A DNA stretch of 64,000 bases from Pycnococcus provasolii (lineage: Eukaryota > Chlorophyta > Pseudoscourfieldiophyceae > Pseudoscourfieldiales > Pycnococcaceae). Positions 55,964 to 63,301 of the stretch are shown one piece after another. Made by a program: the position numbers and the translations under genes. The stretch's first letter is position 1, and each line of letters begins with the position of its first letter. The notes below the pieces were generated by a model that was not told where the DNA came from, did no database searches, and saw only the letters and a program-made list of their open reading frames with translations. The stretch covers positions 434,001 to 498,000 of the forward strand of contig OW568866.1 in NCBI GenBank assembly GCA_938743325.2, read 5' to 3'.

Positions 55964-57427
55964 ATGATGGCGGCGGCAGCACGAAGTTTACCGGGGCACG
56001 CGAACGGTTGTATACACAGTCACAGTCACGGTCATGCACGCCGCGTCCCTTTGGCTTGCACTCGGGTTGTGGCGGTTCGGCGTTGTGGTGGTGTGTCTTA
56101 CTCTCTGTCTTCCTCTGCGTGCTCTGCGATGCAGTCGTCGTCGTCACGCCGCTTCTCTTTGGCTTGCATCGTGTCAGCATCTTCTTCTTCTTCGAGGAAA
56201 CGATCTTCTAATAAGAAGCGATCTTCGAAAAAGGGATTTGGAAAAGCACCCACGCAGACTACGCAGAAGACCGATGTCTCGAATGATGGTGTTAATGATG
56301 ATGCAGCATCAAACCTTGCAGGAGGACAGAACGACGAATCCACAAAGAAGAAAACGAATCCTAACGCTGACCTGGCGTCCGATAACCCGCTCGCAGTCTC
56401 GCTCAGAGGTCCAGAAGCGGCATTCGGAAACCAGGCGCCGCCGGCGTCGGAGAACGTTGACGAGGCGCTGGAATTTGAACAGAGACTCGCGAAGATGCGC
56501 GAAAGTGCACCCAGTACACCTACCAGAACACAAGAATCGTCCAACTCCAACACAGAAACGGCGAGCGCAGCCACGAGAGTCGACGAAGCGGAAAATGAGC
56601 CGTCGAAGCTCCAGGCGGCGGGTATCCTCGCGCTTGCCGCTTTTGCGGCGGCAATCTTCGTCGCCGTCGACTTCCTCGATACCTCGCCAAAGAGGCAGAC
56701 CATTCCAGAAGCGCAGCAAAGGCGAAACCCAAGCGTCGACGAGGCGGCGCTCGTGCGAAAGCTTAGCGACGATGCCACCAAGGCGCCGCCTGGTGCAGCA
56801 CGAGTTGCAGCGTACCGCAGTCTTGCACAGGTTCAGGCAAGTCTAGGCCAACACGCCGAAGCGGCTGACGCGTGGCTGAAGGTTGCTGAGGGTGACGGCT
56901 CAGGAGCTGTGCCTCCGTTTGACGCAGTTGCTGGAGCTGCTGCCGAACTCGCCGCCGATGGGAAGTTTGACGAGGCGGTCAACGAGGTGGTACGGCTTCG
57001 CAAGCTTTCTTCCAAGGATAAGGAGGCGGACTATGCTGCCGCGCTTGTCCTGGCCAAAAGCTACGCATCGTGCGTGCTGACGGATGCTCAGGGTGGCAGC
57101 TTAGAAAGTGTCCTACGCGACGGCGTGTCTTCCGCCACCGCTACCCGTCGTGTTGGTGAGGCGGTGGATGTGTACAACGCGCTCATGAAAAAGCAGCCAT
57201 CGAACTATGCAAGCTATCTTGCAAAAGCATCTCTCTTGCTTCGTACTAGCGCGATCGACGAGGCGTGGAAGTCAGGCACGTCGGCAGAGCGCCTCCTAGA
57301 TGCAAAAAAGCTACTCGTGAAGGCGGAAAGTCTTGCGCCGGATGACAAGGCGCGCGCGCTCGTCGCAAAGGTAAAATTATTGGAGAAGACGACGACGACG
57401 ACGAGTAGTGAAAAGGACGACGAGTAA
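55964..57427 (+). CDS. Probable plastid membrane-anchored TPR-like protein
   Basis: This is a 487-residue protein with a long Ser/Arg/Ala-rich, acid-poor N terminus (SSSSRRFSLACIVSASSSSS) typical of an algal chloroplast transit peptide. Next come the basic SSKKGFGKAP segment, an acidic and Asn-rich spacer, and one transmembrane helix, GILALAAFAAAIFVAVDFL (about residues 222-240). The C-terminal ~220 residues are TPR-like helix pairs (RVAAYRSLAQVQASLGQHAE, LAADGKFDEAVNEVVRLRKL, VDVYNALMKKQPSNYASYLA). Similar single-TM TPR proteins occur in thylakoid and envelope assembly factors, but no family name is given. The start is the first of two adjacent ATGs. Confidence 0.75.
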   Translation: MMAAAARSLPGHANGCIHSHSHGHARRVPLACTRVVAVRRCGGVSYSLSSSACSAMQSSSSRRFSLACIVSASSSSSRKRSSNKKRSSKKGFGKAPTQTTQKTDVSNDGVNDDAASNLAGGQNDESTKKKTNPNADLASDNPLAVSLRGPEAAFGNQAPPASENVDEALEFEQRLAKMRESAPSTPTRTQESSNSNTETASAATRVDEAENEPSKLQAAGILALAAFAAAIFVAVDFLDTSPKRQTIPEAQQRRNPSVDEAALVRKLSDDATKAPPGAARVAAYRSLAQVQASLGQHAEAADAWLKVAEGDGSGAVPPFDAVAGAAAELAADGKFDEAVNEVVRLRKLSSKDKEADYAAALVLAKSYASCVLTDAQGGSLESVLRDGVSSATATRRVGEAVDVYNALMKKQPSNYASYLAKASLLLRTSAIDEAWKSGTSAERLLDAKKLLVKAESLAPDDKARALVAKVKLLEKTTTTTSSEKDDE

Positions 57428-57544
57428 GTATGTAATGATTCGATACGATTCAAATTCAATACGATCAATAAGTTTATGTCTCAAAAGACGTGGCAAAATG
57501 TTTGCTTACATGCTTTCTATTATCTTACATTGATCTCTCTGCTA

Positions 57545-58810
57545 TCAGCTGCGTTCGATCGCTTCCACTTGCATTCGGCATAGGGGACACCGCCGCCCGT
57601 TGTGCGCAAAGTGCGCAAGCAAGCATCGGTAGCACGTTCCCGCATGGCCGCACGGCCAAGCGAGCGCATCCTGGCCCGCATCAAGGCAGATGGTGCAGCT
57701 TCTCTCCTCGTCGTCGCACAACGACCCGTCGCGTGCCTCGGCGAACGAGGGCGGCATCGATGCACCATTGGGCTCGTCGCGAGGGAGCAGCGGTTGTCGT
57801 TGCGGTGTGGTAAAGTTTGGCGAGGCGTCCACCTGCCCAGCCACCGCGTCCGCCTGTCTTGCATGACTTTCCCATGCGGTCGTATCCGTTTTTGGTGCCC
57901 TCCGCGCGTCCCAGCGGAGCACAACCTTTCGCGTAGACTCGGCGAGCCCAATGCCCACACGTCCTCTGTGCCGTTCCGCCTCCATCCAAGCTTCCTTGAG
58001 TGCGCCCGCCGCGTCGCGCCCGCCGCTCGCGCAGCTTTCGTGCACCGCGACTGCCTGCACGAGTATTTGGTCGTGTCCGTTTGCCATGACACGTGCAAGT
58101 CCTACGGCGGACATCGCGGCGTGCTCAACCATGACGTGCGCCTGTTGTCCTGGCAATAGCACGCCCGAGACGGGCTTGACGATGTACCTTCTCGGCGCGG
58201 TCACCTTGATTTTGAAAGCCACCGCCTCCCCTTGCCTCATGTTCGTGAGCGTCAGCATTCCCGCGGCGTTTGCGTTTGGCGCGACGCACATTTCCAGCGC
58301 CTTACGCGGCTGCACAGCAAGCGGCTTGGAGCGGTCGCGTCCTCTCTCGCTGAGTTGCGGCGCTTCTGCGGGTGGTGCGGGAGGCCTCCACTGGGGCTGA
58401 CTCCGGATATTCCCTTGCTTTTGATGTCTGACGTCGTTCGCCGCGGCGGCGTTCATGATTTGGTTCACGAGTCCACCAGCCCCGTTCGCGTTGTGTCTGT
58501 TATGTTGGTAAGCGTCTTGTGGTTGTTGTTGGTAGTATCCATACTGGTGTTGGTACGCGCCAGCCGCGTCGTGCATGCCACTGTAATCCATATTATTGTG
58601 CGCCGCAGGGACGTACGACGAAGAGGCTGTTCTGTGTCTACTGTTATTGTTATTGTTGTGGTGATGAGGAGGGTGAGGATGATATGCTCCTTCCATGTTC
58701 GCTGAATTTCGGTTCTCAAAACTCTCAACAAAACTGGCGTCGTCGTCGTCGACTTGGGTGCGCTGAAGATGATGCTGAAGATGATGCTGCTGATGACGTT
58801 GGTATTGCAT
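57545..58810 (-). CDS. MSP (VAP-like) domain protein with C-terminal RING finger
   Basis: The protein has 421 residues. The N-terminal ~150 are His/Gln/Asn/Tyr-rich low complexity. A major-sperm-protein/VAP-like beta domain follows (about 165-310). It spans MLTLTNMRQGEAVAFKIKVT, APRRYIVKPVSGVLLPGQQA, HVMVEHAA and HDQILVQAVAV. The family binds FFAT motifs at ER contacts. The C terminus is a C3HC4 RING: SCTICLDAGQDALAWPCGHA, then GTCYRCLLAHF and GRRCPLCRMQVEAIERS, with all eight ligands present. It is probably an E3 ubiquitin ligase recruited through MSP binding. No membrane anchor is visible. First ATG is 58810; a non-ATG extension of six codons was ignored. Confidence 0.83.
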   Translation of the reverse strand: MQYQRHQQHHLQHHLQRTQVDDDDASFVESFENRNSANMEGAYHPHPPHHHNNNNNSRHRTASSSYVPAAHNNMDYSGMHDAAGAYQHQYGYYQQQPQDAYQHNRHNANGAGGLVNQIMNAAAANDVRHQKQGNIRSQPQWRPPAPPAEAPQLSERGRDRSKPLAVQPRKALEMCVAPNANAAGMLTLTNMRQGEAVAFKIKVTAPRRYIVKPVSGVLLPGQQAHVMVEHAAMSAVGLARVMANGHDQILVQAVAVHESCASGGRDAAGALKEAWMEAERHRGRVGIGLAESTRKVVLRWDARRAPKTDTTAWESHARQADAVAGQVDASPNFTTPQRQPLLPRDEPNGASMPPSFAEARDGSLCDDEERSCTICLDAGQDALAWPCGHAGTCYRCLLAHFAHNGRRCPLCRMQVEAIERS

Positions 58811-59513
58811 TGACGTAAGCTTAGACACTCCAATTTTGTCTTCTTAAGGCCGGCCAGTGCGTGACTGTAAAGCGCAGTACTGTAAAGGTACGACAACTTG
58901 CGTGAATAACAACGCAAGTCCCGGCCACCACGTGGTGAAGGAAACGGAAACAAAAGACTGAAAGCCAAGAGCTCAAGAAAAGACCGTAGGTAAGAGCCAA
59001 GGCAATGAGCGATGTGCCCTTAAACGGGAAGTACTGCACTTAAGGTTACTACGATAACCTTAAGAACTAAGATGGGAGGATTGATGGCGAGGAAAGCGCG
59101 ACTGAAGAGACTAAAGCTGACACTAAAGCTGCGTGATGCTGAGGGACCTGCAGGAGTAAGTTAAAGGTTTAGGAGGCTCCTACCGGGTAGGTGGGCAATG
59201 AGCAAACACTGGTCACTCAACACTGGTCACTCCACCACTCCAACAGCAACTTACTTGAGCACAACGCCTTCACAACGCCTTGCAAGGATCGTCGGGAACG
59301 GGAAATTGATCTATTGAGGGGGGAGGATCGGCAACCCCCCCTCCCCATCAAGCCATCAATCCGTGATGTGATGGACCAAAATGTGATCACCAATCGCTCG
59401 GGGTACTTCTGTAATTCTGAGGAGTCCGAGTTAACAACAACCCAACCGGGCCCGGGGGGGTTGGACCCGCCGCCGCCTCCATAGTCTATGTAAAGGTAGT
59501 TTTCAACCGGGAA
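58811..59513. other. Divergent intergenic region with CTTAAGGCCGGCC site
   Basis: CTTAAG (58842-58847) abuts GGCCGGCC (58848-58855), 32 bp upstream of the MSP-RING start. A near-palindrome (AAGGTTACTACGATAACCTT) lies at 59043-59062. No gene is recognised. Confidence 0.5.
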
Positions 59514-60770
59514 ATGCGCGCCCACGATGATGATGAGGAGGATCGTGCATATGGTGACCGTGGGAAAGGTGTGCAGTGGGCACCGGTGGAAGCGACCGTA
59601 CACCCGTACATAGTAGGGGGTCCCAATCCAAGTGAAAATGCTTTGGCGGACACACCTCCAGGTGGTGTGTCTGCACTTCCATTTCAACGCAGACCGGCTG
59701 CACCCACAACGATGAACCACGAGGAACTCGACCTCGACGACGATGTCGAAGCCGACTCAGACGACGACGACGGTGCGTACGTCGTAGGATCCGGGGGCGC
59801 CGTCGGAGAGAGACTTGACGCCAACGCGTGGCAGCGCGAGGCGGATGGCACGATTCAGGAGGGCATGGTCGACGAGGCGAAGGCGAAGCGCGCGCAGAGC
59901 AGAAGGGCGGGTGCGGACGACGAGTCGAAGGGTCACAAGGCGAAGGGTGTGTGGGAACGATACGAGGAGGACTACGACGCCGCGGGAGAGTGGAACACAG
60001 ATGGGGGTGACAAGGAAGGCGGCGTGAGGGTTGAACCGTTCAACCTTAAGCGTGAGAGAGCACGCGGCGACATTGACGAGGATGGAAACTTCACGCGCGT
60101 TGACAGGTTGCTGAAGAGACATCGCGCAAGGGCGGAGGGTCAAGGCGGGCCACACGGTAATGACGACGACGACGACGCACCGCCTGCGGCAGCGGCAGAC
60201 GACGGTGTTGACGACGACGACGACGACGACGGAGAGGATGTGGAGCCCGAGGAGCAAGGTGATGCCGCTTGGTTCGCCGCCGCGCAAGTTGCGCGCCCGG
60301 AAGTGGCTGAGCAGCACAAGCGCCAGTTCTCCGCACTCTCCGATGCTGGGCAGACTCAGGCTACGCAGCACCAGACGGCGATGTGGATGCGCGAGCTTGC
60401 CGCGCACCTCGAATTTTCGGAGGAGACCGTTTCAGCCGCGCTGCGTCGCCTTGGAGGGAAAAGTGCAAAGAACAACAAGTCCTTGCCTCCTGCGCTTCGC
60501 AGGGCTGCGGAGAAGGCTGGCGCCGCGAACAAGGCGAAGATCGAGGACGTGACACGCCTTTCGATGTCTCTTATGGATGCGGGCGAGATGGACATCTACG
60601 AGCACACGAAGCGGCAGCTCGATCGCATGGCTGACGTCGTGTTGGGTTCTCCTGGACAGCAACAACCTGGCAATGTTGTTGTTGTTGGCGTCGGCGGCGT
60701 CGGCGCGAACAACGCGAATACACCGACTCCTGTCGTTGACGACATGTTCGCGGATGACGACGACGAGTAG
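59514..60770 (+). CDS. CD2BP2/Lin1-like U5 snRNP-associated protein without GYF domain
   Basis: CD2BP2 (U5-52K, yeast Lin1) joins the U5 snRNP and assists tri-snRNP assembly. Family features are VRVEPFNLKRERARGDIDED, then GNFTRVD (the xPFNLxxExxxGxFDxxGN motif), WERYEEDYDAAGEWNTDG and MWMRELAAHLEFSEETVSAA then LRRLGG. It is very acidic with long Asp runs. The usual C-terminal GYF domain is absent; the protein ends in a Gly/Asn-rich stretch and VVDDMFADDDDE. A later ATG at 59712 (MNHEELDLDDD) gives a more typical start of 352 residues, and the choice is unresolved. Family call is by motif. Confidence 0.77.
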   Translation: MRAHDDDEEDRAYGDRGKGVQWAPVEATVHPYIVGGPNPSENALADTPPGGVSALPFQRRPAAPTTMNHEELDLDDDVEADSDDDDGAYVVGSGGAVGERLDANAWQREADGTIQEGMVDEAKAKRAQSRRAGADDESKGHKAKGVWERYEEDYDAAGEWNTDGGDKEGGVRVEPFNLKRERARGDIDEDGNFTRVDRLLKRHRARAEGQGGPHGNDDDDDAPPAAAADDGVDDDDDDDGEDVEPEEQGDAAWFAAAQVARPEVAEQHKRQFSALSDAGQTQATQHQTAMWMRELAAHLEFSEETVSAALRRLGGKSAKNNKSLPPALRRAAEKAGAANKAKIEDVTRLSMSLMDAGEMDIYEHTKRQLDRMADVVLGSPGQQQPGNVVVVGVGGVGANNANTPTPVVDDMFADDDDE

Positions 60771-60957
60771 TAAACTGTGACGAGTCAGTTTCGTACCCCT
60801 TACGTTTTTTAAAAAATTAAGATAAAGACGAGTGTAATGAATTATTCCATCTGTAAGAATACTGTACACAAAACACGAAACTTGAATCAAGCCCAATAAA
60901 ACAAAAAAGTGAAAAAAGTGAAAAAACGGAAAAAAGCCGAAAAAGGGTAGAAAAGGG
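60771..60957. other. 3' flank of CD2BP2-like gene
   Basis: This is A-rich sequence with GAAAAAAG repeats near 60905-60945, adjacent to the tyrosine-recombinase element. No gene is seen. Confidence 0.5.
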
Positions 60958-60980
60958 TTTTAGGGGGGGCCAGTATTGCC
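60958..60980. repeat. 23-bp direct repeat B2
   Basis: The sequence begins TTTTAGGGGGGGCCAGTATT. The same 23 bp occurs at 61251-61273 next to the recombinase stop. Confidence 0.8.
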
Positions 60981-61073
60981 AATGAAGGTCATCTTTTACA
61001 CAAACCGAAATTAAACCAAAAGTAGGTCTCCTGCTCCAGTAACCAACTATAGTCAACAGGGAGGGAGGGTGGG

Positions 61074-61252
61074 AGGTTGTTTGCGAAGCAAGCAACCAAC
61101 AGCAAGAGTGGATACGCGCGCGCAGCCCTAAGGGAGAGGCCACTCGAGGGTCTCGAGAGGGGCCGTGACCCTCCTGGCGGCCGCCCAGAACCAGCAGCGC
61201 GAGCGACTCCCCCCAATCAAAAACCCCAATTAAACAAGTAGAACTGAAGATT
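61074..61252. repeat. 179-bp direct repeat A2
   Basis: By reading, it is identical over 179 bp to 62844-63022, 1770 bp away and in the same orientation. It contains the inverted motif CACTCGAGGGTCTCGAGAGG. Confidence 0.9.
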
Positions 61253-61280
61253 TTAGGGGGGGCCAGTATTGCCATCATAG

Positions 61281-62402
61281 TCACGTATCTCCACGAAGAG
61301 GAGAGACGAGTGTCACCAATCGTGACGCCAAATTGGCCAGCGGCGAGCTCCAAGGCGCGACAGGCGCGACAGGCACCTCCACAGGAGGCGGCGGCAAGCC
61401 GATGAGATGGCCAAAAAGGAAGCGGGCGGCGTCGTCAACGACGACACTGTTGTCGACGTAGTGAGTGCCGACCGCATGCGAGTTTGCAGCCCAGCCCGCG
61501 ATGTAGTTTCGTCTATCGGGTGAGACGTTCATCGCGGTCACCGCGGACGCGAACCCAGAGCGAAAGCTCTTGGGCGCGTAGTGTCCGTTGGGCGGGGCTG
61601 CAGCTCCCACAGCTCGCAGCGCTACCGGCAGCCAGCGCGCAAACGCGTCGCCGCGCGCCTTCTCCCCAAGGTTGAAGAAGTACGTCGCCCGCGAGCACAC
61701 CCGCCGGCGCATCCGGTCGTAGCGCATGAGCATGCGGCCCAGCGTCTGCCACGTGGCAGTCACTGGCCAGCTGACCGTTCTGCGGCCGGGAACGTCGAAG
61801 TCGCAAGCATCCGGAGCAGTCTTGACGTAAGAGCGCTGGATGCCAAGCTCCGAGCCCAGTGCGAACGCGACACCCGTCAGCGGCAGTAACGCGATGGAAC
61901 TCGGGCGCGACCCGGTAATGTAGCAGACAATGCACGCGAGGAGTGCCCGAATCTCGGGGAGCTTGGTAATGTACTCGAGATCAGGTAGAGCTGTGAGCTT
62001 CTCCACGCGGCGCCACATGTCCAGGATGATGCGTGCGGGCATCACCAGGATGCGCGGTGCCGGCCTGATGCGAATTACCTTGCGCCCGTAGGCCTGCTTC
62101 ATGGATTTTACGAGAGCGCCAATCGCGGGACGCTGACGGTAACCCAAGTCTTTGTGCACGGTGTTAATCACCGAGAGATACGGTTTCAGTGATTTCTTCT
62201 GCACCGTGCCACGCTCGCCCAGCCACTTGAGGTAGCATGCGACCGTGTACGACGTAGCCGGCAGCGAGCAAACGCCAGCTTCATCGCAGTATTTTTGGAA
62301 CATACGCCATGTTCCTCCGTACGTACGGTACGATCCAGCTGACAAGGACTGGCCAATCCAATCGGTTAAGCCGTCAGGGTCGCCCGGCGCAATGCGCTCC
62401 AT
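61281..62402 (-). CDS. Tyrosine recombinase
   Basis: This is a 373-residue site-specific recombinase. The N-terminal core-binding, SAM-like domain runs from SLSAGSYRTYGGTWRMFQKY to KPYLSVINTVHKDLGYRQRP (about residues 18-100). In the catalytic domain the first Arg is in CYITGSRPSSIALLPL (about residue 166). The second Arg is in HYAPKSFRSGFASAV, and the late His/Tyr region is GWAANSHAVGTHYVDNS, with Tyr as candidate nucleophile. A Pro/Val-rich tail follows. The frame is open and overlaps the upstream small ORF by 29 nt. Similar recombinases occur in Cryptons and DIRS-like elements; which of these is nearest needs a tree. Confidence 0.82.
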   Translation of the reverse strand: MERIAPGDPDGLTDWIGQSLSAGSYRTYGGTWRMFQKYCDEAGVCSLPATSYTVACYLKWLGERGTVQKKSLKPYLSVINTVHKDLGYRQRPAIGALVKSMKQAYGRKVIRIRPAPRILVMPARIILDMWRRVEKLTALPDLEYITKLPEIRALLACIVCYITGSRPSSIALLPLTGVAFALGSELGIQRSYVKTAPDACDFDVPGRRTVSWPVTATWQTLGRMLMRYDRMRRRVCSRATYFFNLGEKARGDAFARWLPVALRAVGAAAPPNGHYAPKSFRSGFASAVTAMNVSPDRRNYIAGWAANSHAVGTHYVDNSVVVDDAARFLFGHLIGLPPPPVEVPVAPVAPWSSPLANLASRLVTLVSPLRGDT

Positions 62403-62679
62403 CTAGGTGCTGAAGGACAGGGTTCGACGGCAAAGAAAGCAGGGTTGGCTTGCCGCGACGCAGAATCCCAGCCGTAGGTAGCGACTCCGCGTGGCGAGCG
62501 TCCGGGTAGATGGCAGGCACCACGTAATCTAACGTGGGCTCGCCTCCTTCGTCGACAGCCTTCTTGCCTTTCTGCTCAGCTTCTGCAGCTGCGCGGCGCT
62601 CCTGTGCGAGCGTAATCTCCAGCTGCAATATTTCGCGACGAGCTTCCAGAACCTCGAGTTCGTTCGGCGCGTCAGCCAT
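62374..62679 (-). CDS. Small coiled-coil ORF of the tyrosine-recombinase element
   Basis: This is a 101-residue product upstream of the recombinase on the same strand. The first ~45 residues form an acidic/basic amphipathic helix (ELEVLEARREILQLEITLAQ and ERRAAAEAEQKGKKAV). The rest is Pro/Leu-rich (RRGKPTLLSLPSNPVLQHL). It may be a DNA-binding or oligomerisation partner of the recombinase. No family is recognised. The second half may be partly non-coding. Confidence 0.5.
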   Translation of the reverse strand: MADAPNELEVLEARREILQLEITLAQERRAAAEAEQKGKKAVDEGGEPTLDYVVPAIYPDARHAESLPTAGILRRGKPTLLSLPSNPVLQHLDGAHCAGRP

Positions 62680-62843
62680 TAATCAATCGATTAAGGATCT
62701 GCACAGTAAACTTCCAATCGAAGATTGCTGATGCCTAGATCTAAGCGTAGATACTTAGACCGTTTCGGTGTACAAACTACGTCCCTCGAAGACGCGTCCG
62801 ACGTGTGTTCGACCTCCCACTACTCGTGTGTAGTGCGGCTGTT

Positions 62844-63022
62844 AGGTTGTTTGCGAAGCAAGCAACCAACAGCAAGAGTGGATACGCGCGCGCAGCCCTA
62901 AGGGAGAGGCCACTCGAGGGTCTCGAGAGGGGCCGTGACCCTCCTGGCGGCCGCCCAGAACCAGCAGCGCGAGCGACTCCCCCCAATCAAAAACCCCAAT
63001 TAAACAAGTAGAACTGAAGATT
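62844..63022. repeat. 179-bp direct repeat A1
   Basis: This is the outer repeat of the element, identical to 61074-61252. It is directly followed by TTAGGG units, with the terminal TT shared between repeat and array. Confidence 0.9.
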
Positions 63023-63052
63023 AGGGTTAGGGTTAGGGTTAGGGCATTAGGG
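63021..63052. promoter_or_regulatory. TTAGGG array beside YR element and upstream of last gene
   Basis: Four TTAGGG units plus CATTAGGG lie about 250 bp upstream of the ATG at 63302. They are fused to the end of the A1 repeat of the tyrosine-recombinase element. Confidence 0.55.
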
Positions 63053-63301
63053 TTGTTGTTGTTGACATTTTTTTGCGTTTCTTAATTTTTCTGGATGGAG
63101 GGAGTTTAGTTTTGGTTTCCCCTTTCTTTCCCTCCCCCCAGTCCCCTGACTTTTTTCCATGGATTTGACAGCTCCCCTGCCCCCTCCCCTGCCCTGCCCT
63201 GCCCTGCCCGGCCTGCTTCGCCCCCTCCCTCAGCCTGTTCACGGCTGGTCATTCTCACAGGCTCGACGCTCTGGCTCGCTCATCTTCTCGTCTCCTTTCC
63301 T

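Larger units (their letters stand above)
60958..63022 (-). mobile_element. Tyrosine-recombinase element with split direct repeats
   Basis: This is a ~2.07-kb element, reading on the minus strand. It has a 179-bp repeat A1 (62844-63022), a small coiled-coil ORF, a tyrosine recombinase gene, a 23-bp repeat B1 (61251-61273) abutting repeat A2 (61074-61252), 93 bp of unique sequence, and repeat B2 (60958-60980). A1 and A2 appear identical. This A1-ORFs-B1-A2-B2 order is that of the split direct repeats known from DIRS-like (Ngaro/PAT) YR elements, but no reverse transcriptase is present. It looks whole for its size and recent. It could be a compact YR-only element (Crypton-like) or a non-autonomous relative. 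The outer A1 end abuts a TTAGGG array. Confidence 0.75.
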
